From: Promethearchaeota archaeon
GTDB lineage: Archaea; Asgardarchaeota; Lokiarchaeia; Sigynarchaeales; SOKP01
Direction of reading: 5' to 3'
Assembly (NCBI GenBank): GCA_019057775.1
Contig: JAHLWT010000051.1
Coordinates: 1 to 14,533, forward strand
Length of the DNA stretch: 14,533 nt
Below are positions 7,078 to 14,231 of the stretch, piece after piece (position 1 is the stretch's first letter; every line of letters begins with the position of its first letter). Under the pieces are notes generated by a model. It searched no databases. It was not told where the DNA came from and was given only the letters and a program-made list of their open reading frames with translations. Made by a program: the position numbers and the translations under genes.

Positions 7078-7412
7078 CTTTTTATTTAAAATTCTTTTTT
7101 ATGTTAAAAATCTTTTATTATGTTACTATTCTTGTCAATACTTAATAAATCTTTCGTAGTCCGATCTTTATGATAGTATTAGCTTCAGAAGCATTGATTG
7201 TAATGACAAGCAAACTTTACATACAACAGAATAAGACAAGACAAGCCATAATATGAGTTTAAAATCTTTTCCAATGGACTTTATGATAACGAAAAATTAT
7301 TAACTAATCGAATTTAATTTAAAATAGTAAAAGATTCTAACCAAATTAGTAAGTTTAATTAATTGCAACTAGTCTTTTATTACTATAAATCATGTAAAGG
7401 GAGATTAAATCA
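7078..7412. promoter_or_regulatory. 335-nt divergent intergenic region, no gene seen
   Basis: It separates the PLDc_N-like gene from the ferredoxin gene. I see no convincing ORF or RNA. It contains a short perfect inverted repeat GCTTC-A-GAAGC at 7182-7192, repeats of GACAAG around 7204-7244, and AT-rich candidate promoter sequence at about 7310-7390. The ferredoxin gene has a good ribosome site, GGGAG, nine bases before its ATG. Operator activity of the inverted repeat is only a possibility. Confidence 0.3.
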
Positions 7413-8477
7413 ATGTCTGATGAAGTATATTTAAAGTTGAGAAATTTTTTAGATCAATTTCCATTAGGATATCCAGAAACTCCTTCTGGTGTTGAAGTTA
7501 AAATTTTAAAACGACTTTTTACTGAGGAAGAAGCAAGAACCGCTATATTATTGACACACACACCTGAAACGGCAACTCGTATAGCTAAGAGAAATGAACT
7601 AAATGAAGAAGATTTAACGAAAAAGTTGGAATCCATGTCAAAAAAGGGGTTAATTTTTAGAATTCGCCGAGAAGGGAAAACTCTTTACAACTCAGCGCCT
7701 TTCATGATTGGTTTATACGAATATTCCATAAACAAAATAGATAAAGATCTCGCAAAACTCTTTAAGGAATATTATGATACTGCATATCTTGATGAAATGG
7801 GGGCGAGCAATGTACCCGGATTTAAAATCGTTCCGATCGAAGAAACGATAGAAACTGATACGATACTATTACCGTATCAAATGCTTAAAGAGAGCATTAG
7901 AAATTCAAGAGTGATTTCTGTTGCAGAATGCATATGTAGGAAGGAATCTAGAATAAATGGAGTGGGATGTAATCATCCTATTGAAACTTGCCTCAGTTTT
8001 GGAATTGCCGCAGAATATTACATTGAAAACGGAATGGGAAGAGAGATTACAGCGGAAGAAGCCATTAAGATCGTTGAAGAAGCGGATCAGTCCGGTTTAG
8101 TCCATGCAAGTGCTAACGCGAACCATTTATCTAATATCTGCAACTGTTGTCCATGTTGTTGCGCTTCCATGAAAGGCATGACCAAATTTGGTCACGATAA
8201 ACAGAAATACATGAATGCAATATTTGAATCTATTGTAGACCAAGAGGCTTGTATTGGATGTGGATTATGTGTTGATCGATGCCCTGTTAAAGCAATCACA
8301 TTAAACGATTACGCAGTAGTTGACAGAGATGTATGTCTTGGATGCGGATTATGTGCTAGTGTATGTTCAGAAGATGCGATAGTTCTGGAACCGAGAAAAG
8401 ATGGAGTAGAACCCTTTAATAGAGTATTTGAGATGGGCATGGCTATAATAAAAGGGAAAAGAAATAACTCCCAATAA
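7413..8477 (+). CDS. Winged-helix / multi-cluster iron-sulfur protein (ferredoxin-like)
   Basis: This 354-residue cytoplasmic protein has three visible parts. Residues 20-95 resemble a MarR-like winged helix (ESGVE-type opening TPSGVEVKILKRLFTEEEA, later LESMSKKGLIFRI). A middle cysteine-rich region has ECICRKE (C173, C175), C186 and C193, then a dense NICNCCPCCCASM cluster with cysteines 243, 245, 246, 248, 249 and 250. Two classical 4Fe-4S motifs follow: C280/283/286/290 (CIGCGLCVDRCP) and C308/311/314/318 (CLGCGLCASVCS). The architecture is seen in anaerobic bacteria and archaea as a 4Fe-4S binding protein without defined function. The second 4Fe-4S motif ends CS rather than CP. Downstream MaoC, SDR and crotonase genes suggest a redox link to acyl-CoA metabolism, either as electron carrier or redox-responsive regulator. 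The start is supported by GGGAG. Confidence 0.9.
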   Translation: MSDEVYLKLRNFLDQFPLGYPETPSGVEVKILKRLFTEEEARTAILLTHTPETATRIAKRNELNEEDLTKKLESMSKKGLIFRIRREGKTLYNSAPFMIGLYEYSINKIDKDLAKLFKEYYDTAYLDEMGASNVPGFKIVPIEETIETDTILLPYQMLKESIRNSRVISVAECICRKESRINGVGCNHPIETCLSFGIAAEYYIENGMGREITAEEAIKIVEEADQSGLVHASANANHLSNICNCCPCCCASMKGMTKFGHDKQKYMNAIFESIVDQEACIGCGLCVDRCPVKAITLNDYAVVDRDVCLGCGLCASVCSEDAIVLEPRKDGVEPFNRVFEMGMAIIKGKRNNSQ

Positions 8478-8496
8478 TACGTTAACTAAACTTAAC

Positions 8497-8507
8497 TTTA
8501 TATATTA
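8497..8507 (+). promoter_or_regulatory. TATA-like box upstream of the MaoC gene
   Basis: TTTATATATTA lies 62-72 nt before the MaoC start, in the 91-nt spacer after the ferredoxin gene. An archaeal TATA box here would start transcription about 25 nt downstream, leaving a leader of about 40 nt. The MaoC gene has no clear Shine-Dalgarno site. This suggests MaoC has its own promoter, in addition to possible read-through from the ferredoxin gene. Confidence 0.4.
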
Positions 8508-8568
8508 AGAATGACATAAAACCTATTTTTAGTCAATATTTTTATCTATCTTTTCATTAATTCAAATT

Positions 8569-9009
8569 ATGTCGAAATTAGAACCTGTTAAATTTGATGA
8601 TTTTAAAGAAGGGGATTCTGCTTCCTTCGCAAAAACCATTACCGAGGCAGATGTTACTTTATTTGCGGGAATATCAGGAGATTTTAACCCTTTACATATT
8701 AATGAACAATTTGCAAAAACTCAAATGTTTGGAAAACGAGTCGTTCATGGCGCATTTAGCTCTGCGTTAATTTCAGCCGTACTTGGTTTTCATCTATTCG
8801 GTCCAGGAGCTCTATATGCTTCCCAAAAGGTAGTATTCAAAAAACCAGTCTTTATTGGCGATACACTAACAGCGGTGGCAACAATTACGAAAAAATACAC
8901 TAAAGAAGGAAAAAGTGGAGTACTACAATTTCTTGATGTTGAAACCAAGGTCATTAATCAAAAAGATCAAATAGTTACGGACGGAGAAGCTCAAGTAATC
9001 GTAATGTAA
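8569..9009 (+). CDS. MaoC-like (R)-specific enoyl-CoA hydratase, single hot-dog domain
   Basis: This 146-residue protein is the size of PhaJ-type hydratases, which add water to trans-2-enoyl-CoA to give (R)-3-hydroxyacyl-CoA. The hydratase-2 motif is intact: FAGISGDFNPLHINEQFA with catalytic D38 and H43, followed by the FGKRVVHGAF loop (54-63) and the late YASQKVVFKKPVFIGDTL strand pair (88-105). It is a free-standing cytoplasmic enzyme that should dimerise. The adjacent SDR could oxidise or reduce its 3-hydroxyacyl product. The chain length of the substrate cannot be told from the sequence. The assignment as a MaoC/hot-dog hydratase is firm; a dehydratase working in the opposite direction is chemically equivalent. 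Confidence 0.91.
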   Translation: MSKLEPVKFDDFKEGDSASFAKTITEADVTLFAGISGDFNPLHINEQFAKTQMFGKRVVHGAFSSALISAVLGFHLFGPGALYASQKVVFKKPVFIGDTLTAVATITKKYTKEGKSGVLQFLDVETKVINQKDQIVTDGEAQVIVM

Positions 9010-9170
9010 TTCTTTTTTTTCTATTTATTTTGATTTTTTTTTCCCAATAGTATATAACATCCAGTTACACAATTTATGAAATTTACATATATTATTTCCT
9101 TTTTCTAAGTATTAGAATAATATAAATGGTAATATTTGCATAAAATCATATAAAAACTATTTTCTAATAA
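9001..9170. repeat. Intergenic repeat copy 1 (direct repeat left of the SDR gene)
   Basis: Starting at GTAATGTAATTCTT, which covers the last codons and stop of the MaoC gene, this segment matches 10144-10257 closely through the core TTTCCTTTTTCTAAGTATTA at 9095-9114, and more weakly to about 9170. On the minus strand the core reads IILILRKRK followed by a stop, resembling the C-terminal membrane anchor of the 11544-12407 protein. It is therefore probably a relic of such a gene end, copied twice. Confidence 0.7.
9013..9042 (+). terminator. T-tract terminator after the MaoC gene
   Basis: Two strong T runs, eight at 9013-9020 and nine at 9034-9042, follow the MaoC stop by 4 nt without a preceding hairpin. 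Such U-rich tracts are the usual archaeal intrinsic termination signal. Confidence 0.5.
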
Positions 9171-9260
9171 ATATTTCTTTCTAAAAGTAGCAATTATGAT
9201 TATAGGTTAGACCAAACTTTCGATATAATTATTATTAAAATATTCAATTATAAAAAGAGT

Positions 9261-10058
9261 TTAGAACAATTCGCAATTAAGATATTTTTTAAGCTTATTT
9301 TTACGGGTTTTTATACCAAGTTGTTTATTTATCTCTCCAGGTATGAAGATTACAGATTTAGATTTTACAGCGTCAAGTGAAAGTGATACGACTTCTTCTG
9401 CTTTCATCCATCGTTCTGGTTGAATCCAACTTCTTTGAAATCCACTCATACTTTCAGTGTCATGAAATTCAGAGTATGTAAAACCAGGACACAATGCTTG
9501 GACAAAAATCCCCATTCCCTTGACCTTTTCTTTGAGTATCTCCGAAAAAATAGTTATCGCTGATTTAGTTGTCGTATACATTATTAGCGAAGAATCCTTA
9601 TTTATTGCTGACATTGATGATGTGTTGATAATAACTCCTCGTTTTCTTTTTGTCATTCTGGGAATCGTAGCGTGACAAAGCATAACTGGACTTGTGAAAT
9701 GGACATTTATCATATCGACATGTTTCATTCTCTCTATCTGTAGGAAATTATCCAAAATTCCAAATCCAGCATTGTTTATAAGTATATCAAGATTTTCTAT
9801 TTCGTTGATTCTTGAGATAACTTGTTCGTTATCAGAAATTTTGGATAAATCAGCAACAAGCACTTCTACATTAATAGAATATTTTTCCTGTAATGTTTTC
9901 CTAAGAGCATCTAATTTTTCTTTTCTTCTAGCTACTAAAATTAAGTCAAAACCTTGTTGTGCTAATTGCCGGGCAAACTCCGCTCCAATTCCAGATGAGG
10001 AACCTGTTATAAAAGCTGATCCTGGATTTTCCCAACCCATAAAATTTTCAGAAATCAT
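9261..10058 (-). CDS. Classical short-chain dehydrogenase/reductase (3-ketoacyl-reductase-like)
   Basis: This 265-residue SDR uses NAD(P)H to interconvert a carbonyl and an alcohol. Motifs in order: cofactor loop TGSSSGIG (18-25), ARRKEKL (43-49) whose arginines favour NADPH, VADLS (68-72), NNAG (95-98), catalytic S148 in NTSSMS, Y161 and K165 in YTTTK, and CPGF (190-193). The overall pattern (RRKEKLDAL…, NNAGFG) is that of the DltE/17-beta-HSD12-type group of acyl or steroid reductases. It lies between the MaoC and crotonase genes but on the opposite strand, so it has its own promoter; an AATTAAATTAAT box 20-35 nt before ATG fits a leaderless mRNA. It is bracketed by two copies of a direct repeat, suggesting insertion or a duplication event. 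ATG at 10040 (codon 7) is an alternative start. Confidence 0.92.
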   Translation of the reverse strand: MISENFMGWENPGSAFITGSSSGIGAEFARQLAQQGFDLILVARRKEKLDALRKTLQEKYSINVEVLVADLSKISDNEQVISRINEIENLDILINNAGFGILDNFLQIERMKHVDMINVHFTSPVMLCHATIPRMTKRKRGVIINTSSMSAINKDSSLIMYTTTKSAITIFSEILKEKVKGMGIFVQALCPGFTYSEFHDTESMSGFQRSWIQPERWMKAEEVVSLSLDAVKSKSVIFIPGEINKQLGIKTRKNKLKKYLNCELF

Positions 10059-10371
10059 GATTATAGTGTTTTTATTAATTTAATTTCTAACTCCAAATAT
10101 CAAATTAAGTTTATTCTTTTATAAATTCTTGCTAAACTACATTGTAATGTAATTCTTATTTTTTCTATTTTAATTTACTTTTCCTATATAGTATATAACA
10201 TCTTGATAAAGGATTTTTGAAATTAATGTGTATTTTTTCCTTTTTCTAAGTATTAAAATAACAACATCCAAATAGATAACATTCACATAAAAATTTTTTA
10301 AAATTAGATGTCTATTTTATGATAAATAAAACTTCAAGCAAGTATTAATAACAACTACCATTTTTCTAAAA
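10059..10371. other. 313-nt gap without an intact gene
   Basis: It holds the SDR promoter (10059-10100) and repeat copy 2 (10144-10335). The minus-strand anchor-like frame in the repeat is a gene-end relic, not an intact gene. Nothing else is recognised here. Confidence 0.5.
10144..10335. repeat. Intergenic repeat copy 2 (direct repeat right of the SDR gene)
   Basis: This segment begins with the same GTAATGTAATTCTT as copy 1, about 1143 bp downstream, and shares TTTTTTCTATTT, AGTATATAACATC and the core CCTTTTTCTAAGTATTA in the same order. Minus-strand translation of the core reads VVILILRKRKKYTLISK, matching the C-terminus of the 11544-12407 protein but with its stop lost. The 42 bp at 10219-10260 differ from 11548-11589 at only two positions by my hand alignment. 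Confidence 0.72.
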
Positions 10372-10503
10372 ATGAGTGAATATATTAATAGCGAAGAATT
10401 TAAACAAGATTTCAAATCTTTAATCGAAGGAATGAGAAAAATTGGAAAAGAATTAGAAAACTTGAACCACAGAAATTCATTAAATGACATGAAGAAAATT
10501 TAG
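10372..10503 (+). CDS. Possible 43-residue small hydrophilic protein
   Basis: ATG at 10372 to TAG at 10501-10503 gives a charged, helix-prone peptide (MSEYINSEEFKQDFKSLIEG, later MRKIGKELENLN) that resembles a short coiled-coil protein in composition, unlike random AT-rich translation. No ribosome site is visible and no family is recognised. It lies upstream of the crotonase gene on the same strand with a 227-nt gap, so it is probably separate. An overlapping antisense frame at 10412-10627 has a less protein-like composition. Confidence 0.35.
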   Translation: MSEYINSEEFKQDFKSLIEGMRKIGKELENLNHRNSLNDMKKI

Positions 10504-10714
10504 TTTTCTTGTGTGTATATGTGTTATAAGAGTTTTCAGTATTCAGTATATCCCAATTCATATTTGGAATTTTAGGATGTTTTAAACTATAGTGAGAATT
10601 TCTTTTCTTGATTGATATGGCAAGCAAAAATTATTTAACCTTAAAACGCAAAATGCAAAATAAAAACTAATAACAAATACTCATATTTTGTTATACAAAG
10701 TATAAATCAAGTTA

Positions 10715-10721
10715 AGGTGGA
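10715..10721 (+). promoter_or_regulatory. Shine-Dalgarno site fixing a TTG start for the crotonase gene
   Basis: AAGGTGG lies ten bases before TTG at 10731. No ATG or GTG in frame is as well placed, so TTG is the likely start codon. The 10504-10730 spacer holds no other recognised feature. Confidence 0.6.
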
Positions 10722-10730
10722 ACATAAAAA

Positions 10731-11519
10731 TTGGAATTTAAAAACTTAATTGTAGAAAGGAAAGAGGATTTACATATAGCTATCGTCAAGTTCAATCGAC
10801 CAGAAAATCTAAACTCTCTCAACAGGGCTCTGATGAAGGAAATAGAAATGGTGACAGAAGAATTTCATGATGATACTGAAACACGAGTTGTCATTTTTAC
10901 AGGTGAAGGTAAGAATTTTTGTGCTGGTGCAGATCTTAGTGAAAAAAGGGAGCCATTGACGGTTCTTGGGAGTTTAAGGGACTTACAAGCTGGACCTAGA
11001 ATGATTAAAAAAGTTTATGACATGGAACAGATTACTATAGCTGCGATTAATGGTTTTGCATTTGGTGGTGGCGCGTGCATTGCCGCTGCCTGTGATTTCC
11101 GAATTGCCGCTGAAAACTGCTTATGTGGGTATCCTGAAAGTAAACTAGGGATGAATTTGAGCTGGACAACTTTACCGATTGTTGTTCATTTAATCGGGCC
11201 AACGTATGCCAAGGAAATGGTTATTTTGGGAAAGAACAATCACGCTGAAACCCTTTTAAAATGGGGGTTCATCTCAGAAATCCTTCCAAAAGAACAATTG
11301 TTAGATAGAGCTGTTGAAATCGCTAAAGAATATGCTGCCCAACCTCCAATTGCGGCTCAGATGATAAAAAGGAGCATTAATCACATAAGTTCAGCTTTAG
11401 ATCAGGCAATTATGCACATGGACCGTGATCAATTCTTTCTCACATCAAAAACAGAGGATTTTACAGAAGGAATTAAATCATTCTTTCAAAAAAGACCTGG
11501 AAATTTCAAGGGAAATTAG
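10731..11519 (+). CDS. Crotonase-family protein (enoyl-CoA hydratase/isomerase) with one catalytic Glu replaced
   Basis: This 262-residue crotonase-fold enzyme acts on acyl-CoA. The oxyanion-hole motifs are present: FCAGADLS (63-70) and GFAFGGGACIAAACDFRIA (108-126). In canonical hydratases the loop reads GGGCE, with a catalytic Glu; here that position is Cys (C116 in GGGAC). The second catalytic Glu is kept as E136 in GYPESKLG. Single-acid crotonases include enoyl-CoA isomerases and other non-hydratase members, so a hydratase label should be avoided. Length and C-terminal helices (SFFQKRPGNFKGN) are normal. The gene starts with TTG behind AAGGTGG. It converges with the surface-protein gene, 24 nt between stops. 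Confidence 0.92.
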   Translation: MEFKNLIVERKEDLHIAIVKFNRPENLNSLNRALMKEIEMVTEEFHDDTETRVVIFTGEGKNFCAGADLSEKREPLTVLGSLRDLQAGPRMIKKVYDMEQITIAAINGFAFGGGACIAAACDFRIAAENCLCGYPESKLGMNLSWTTLPIVVHLIGPTYAKEMVILGKNNHAETLLKWGFISEILPKEQLLDRAVEIAKEYAAQPPIAAQMIKRSINHISSALDQAIMHMDRDQFFLTSKTEDFTEGIKSFFQKRPGNFKGN

Positions 11520-11540
11520 AAATTCAAGAAAAAATAAAAA

Positions 11541-11590
11541 AATTTATGAAATTAACGTGTATTTTTTCCTTTTTCTTAGTATTAAAATAG
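11541..11590. repeat. Repeat copy 3, within the 3' end of the surface-protein gene
   Basis: The 49-bp core matches repeat copies 1 and 2 (about six mismatches to 9083-9118, two mismatches over 42 bp to 10219-10260). Here the minus-strand frame is intact and encodes LILRKRKKYTLIS and stop, so this copy is part of a real gene while the others look like relics. Similarity ends just past the stop codon. Confidence 0.65.
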
Positions 11591-12407
11591 CTACAGCAAT
11601 GGCAGCTATGCTAAAAAGAAAGTGAATTTCAAAAGCTATTGAACTTTCTCTTGTAAGTTCTAACGAGAAAAGAGGTGAACCATTATAGCTCCCATCAGCA
11701 GTTTCAAGAACTCCCTTTGAATTATAATTTAAATTAAGTTCACTAGCAAGTATTGTTGTATCTGCGGGTTGTGTCATCTTTAAGCCATTGTCTTGTGGTG
11801 ATACCGTGTAATTTGAAGAGAAAAAATTTCTCCCAAAATATGATTGTAATTGCGTTGCTGCTATAGCCCAATCTAAATCAGTTGGGATGATCAGGAAGAA
11901 CCCAATAGGAACAGAAAAGTAGTTAGGTGTATCAGCTTTCAAAATTGAAAAATTGGTTCTAATTGGAGAAGGTTTAATTGAAAAATTCAATGGGAAAAAA
12001 ATAGGGATCTGGGAGATATTGTAATCTGGAGTTACCCCTAATGTTCCTTCAAAAAGCGAGATCATAACATTAAAGTATGAGTCAACAGAAAATTCATCAG
12101 GTGTATCATGTATCTCTAATATTAAATCTACTGCCATTAATTCATTATCATTACCTTGCAAATTCAGTGCTACTAATTCAGTTGGTACAGTTCCATCCCC
12201 TGTATTACTCATAAGCTCAATATAATTACTAATATTTAATTTAATTACCCATTTATAACTTTCACCCTCTTTTACTTCAACACTCGTAGATTGCCTAGCT
12301 AAAGAGGTGCTTATCGCTGAGGAAAAAAGGAGTATACTAAGAATAAAAATCAATATTGGTTTACTTTTCTTCAAGTCGTTTTTTCGGAGGAATGGACTGT
12401 TCACCAT
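11544..12407 (-). CDS. Secreted surface protein with signal peptide and C-terminal membrane anchor
   Basis: This 287-residue protein starts with basic residues and a signal-like helix (about 17-36, ending TSLARQS), then has an extracellular domain of about 220 residues rich in beta-type sequence and N-glycosylation sequons (N58, N130, N141, N152, N199, N242). It ends in a membrane helix at 258-277 followed by a basic tail (RKRKKYTLIS), the general form of archaeal C-terminally anchored surface proteins. No PGF-like archaeosortase signal is seen. No enzymatic motif is recognised. The 3' end of the gene is the source-like copy of a repeat found twice in nearby non-coding DNA. ATGGTGA at the start again merges start codon and GGTGA; the exact start is uncertain by a few residues. 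Confidence 0.8.
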   Translation of the reverse strand: MVNSPFLRKNDLKKSKPILIFILSILLFSSAISTSLARQSTSVEVKEGESYKWVIKLNISNYIELMSNTGDGTVPTELVALNLQGNDNELMAVDLILEIHDTPDEFSVDSYFNVMISLFEGTLGVTPDYNISQIPIFFPLNFSIKPSPIRTNFSILKADTPNYFSVPIGFFLIIPTDLDWAIAATQLQSYFGRNFFSSNYTVSPQDNGLKMTQPADTTILASELNLNYNSKGVLETADGSYNGSPLFSLELTRESSIAFEIHFLFSIAAIAVAILILRKRKKYTLIS

Positions 12408-12579
12408 GATATTTCATATTAATCTAAAGTTATTAAAAAATCTTAGGAAGTGAATAATATTTAATAGAAAATCTGAGAAAATTTGAGTCCTTTTTTCTTC
12501 AGTTCTCTTTCTTGAGTTTAGGAATTATCTATATTTAAATATGGCTAAAAAATTAATACTAATGTTAAATTAAAATGAT

Positions 12580-14037
12580 TTGGTGATTAATATAAAAAAA
12601 CTGCAACCACTTCCCCACTTATCCGCGAAACAAAGGGCTTCTCAGTTAGGTGGAATAGTTTTTTTAGGATTAACTAATATCTTCCACTTTACATTAGAAT
12701 TTTCAATATTAGAGAAGGTAGATTTACCCTTCTTATTTATAATCTTTCATATGATTGGTGTTTCATGTGGAGCATTGATTACAATTCAATTTGCCCATAA
12801 AACTAATATTATAAATGTTAGCTCCGTGTATTTTATCCTATTTATAAGTTTTTTAATAAGTTTAATGATCTTTCTTAACCCTATATATACTCCATTTGGT
12901 TTATTCGGAGCAGGATTTTGTATTGGTGGTATTACTATAGGTTTTATAGCAGAAATGAGTATTGTTCCTGAACGTGGCGATCCTAAATTTGGAGGAAGAT
13001 TCTTAGGTCGAGAATTGATGTATTCTTCAATTTTCGTAATTATATATGCACTAATCAATCTCACCGTGAATTTTTTCTTAACAATTATCTTCATTCTGAT
13101 TATTTCAATCATTGCATCAGTTTTTTCTCTTTTCGGTCAGAAAAACGTTCAAATTATAACTCAGGAGCATCTTAATATTATTAAACACTTTAAAAACAAA
13201 AAAAATTTACCCAAGTTAGCTGTGGGGTTCTTCCATGGCTTCTTTATAATAAATTCGTACTATGCTGCAATTTTAATTTTTAGATCGTTAGGTCTAGAAC
13301 AGTATTTGAATACATTTGTCTTAATTCTTTTTATAACAATTTCAATTATCTTAATTCCAGCAGGAACCATAGCGGATACAATAGGAAGAAGACTCACAAC
13401 CATACTTGGATTAGCTATTCAAGCTCTCGCATTTCTTATTCTTTCTTTTCTCATTCAAATTAATTTCATTCTAATTATAGCTTTTATAATAATTCTTGGA
13501 ATAGGATTTGCTTTTTTTTATATAGGGTTCTCTCAACTCAGTGTAGAGCTACCTGATCGGTCTCTATTAAGAGATGAATATCTCATACGTATGGCTTTTC
13601 TCGGTTTAGGTTCTGCGGTGGGTGTTTTACTTGGAGAAGTATTAAGTCAGCTAATTGAAACTAACCCTGCTTATTTAACCATAATTTTGCTTTTTGTGTT
13701 CATCTGCGCTACTATTGTTGTATTTCAGGTTAAGGAAACTCTCCCCTCGCGTTCAGAAAAATTCATTAAACCTGAAACTATTGATGAGGAAGATTTAACC
13801 CTATATAAAGAACGCAAGATTTGTTTAGTATGTAAAGGAAAAGCCATTGGATTTGAGGTATATATTTGTACTGAATGTGGTGTCCTTTATTGTTTAAAAT
13901 GCGCTAAGGCACTCAGTACTTTAGAAAATTTATGTTGGGCATGTAATGCTCCTATTGACCAGTCTAAGCCTATTAAACCATTAGGAGAGGAACAAGATGA
14001 GTCAAAAGAAGAAGTGAAAGTAGATAAACTAAAGTAA
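12580..14037 (+). CDS. MFS-type transporter with C-terminal eight-cysteine zinc domain
   Basis: This 485-residue protein has about twelve membrane helices (22-40, 50-71, 82-99, 105-127, 147-166, 168-186, 212-236, 243-262, 274-293, 296-318, 336-357, 363-384). The loop after helix 8 carries the MFS motif GTIADTIGRR (262-271), so a major facilitator fold is likely; the substrate is unknown. A charged linker (385-413) leads to a zinc domain with cysteines 415, 418, 430, 433, 438, 441, 452 and 455 (CxxC-x11-CxxC-x4-CxxC-x10-CxxC), the same as in the 4056-5135 protein, including the approach KERKICLVCKGK and the exit SKPIKP. The open frame begins TTG at 12580, but TTGGTGA looks like the ribosome site. 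ATA at 12592, five bases after it, would give KKLQPLPHLSAK as N-terminus. Confidence 0.85.
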   Translation: MVINIKKLQPLPHLSAKQRASQLGGIVFLGLTNIFHFTLEFSILEKVDLPFLFIIFHMIGVSCGALITIQFAHKTNIINVSSVYFILFISFLISLMIFLNPIYTPFGLFGAGFCIGGITIGFIAEMSIVPERGDPKFGGRFLGRELMYSSIFVIIYALINLTVNFFLTIIFILIISIIASVFSLFGQKNVQIITQEHLNIIKHFKNKKNLPKLAVGFFHGFFIINSYYAAILIFRSLGLEQYLNTFVLILFITISIILIPAGTIADTIGRRLTTILGLAIQALAFLILSFLIQINFILIIAFIIILGIGFAFFYIGFSQLSVELPDRSLLRDEYLIRMAFLGLGSAVGVLLGEVLSQLIETNPAYLTIILLFVFICATIVVFQVKETLPSRSEKFIKPETIDEEDLTLYKERKICLVCKGKAIGFEVYICTECGVLYCLKCAKALSTLENLCWACNAPIDQSKPIKPLGEEQDESKEEVKVDKLK

Positions 14038-14092
14038 GACTTTTACACATGAAATCATTAATGAAAAAAGGTTTGGTTATTGGATTAATTAT

Positions 14093-14102
14093 GATATATA
14101 AG
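14093..14102 (+). promoter_or_regulatory. TATA-like box upstream of the DRG gene
   Basis: GATATATAAG lies 127-136 nt before the proposed DRG start and 56 nt after the MFS stop. Transcription about 25 nt downstream would leave a leader of about 100 nt. A T8 tract at 14128-14135 just after could terminate MFS transcripts. Confidence 0.35.
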
Positions 14103-14217
14103 ATTAAACCAAAAACTAAGAAATTAATTTTTTTTATTTCGCCCCTCTAATAACTCTTTGAGCAAATGTTTTCGAAAAATTTTTTGCTTTTGCTTTATTT
14201 TTTTATTTTGATAGCTT

Positions 14218-14231
14218 GGTGATACAAAATT
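14218..14231 (+). promoter_or_regulatory. Shine-Dalgarno GGTGA pointing to an ATT start codon (DRG gene)
   Basis: GGTGA at 14218-14222 is followed after six bases by ATT at 14229-14231, the first codon of the conserved DRG N-terminus. The frame is closed immediately upstream by the TGA within GGTGA itself (14220-14222), and no ATG, GTG or TTG lies between it and the conserved region. Confidence 0.55.

Noticed and set aside
7182..7192. Short inverted repeat GCTTC-A-GAAGC as a terminator or RNA
   Set aside because: Only five-base arms with a one-base loop, no T-tract, and lying in a divergent promoter region; an operator is possible but unsupported.
10412..10627. Minus-strand frame of 71 codons
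   Set aside because: No ribosome site or recognised features, and it overlaps the more protein-like 43-residue plus-strand frame.
14049..14150. 33-residue plus-strand frame after the MFS gene
   Set aside because: Low-complexity Lys/Ile/Leu composition, no ribosome site, and it spans the TATA-like box and T-tract of the spacer.
14166..14222. Upstream in-frame ATG followed by TGA before the DRG sequence, as possible recoded (selenocysteine) start
   Set aside because: The TGA is part of the GGTGA ribosome site, the upstream peptide is low-complexity and hydrophobic, and DRG proteins have no such extension.
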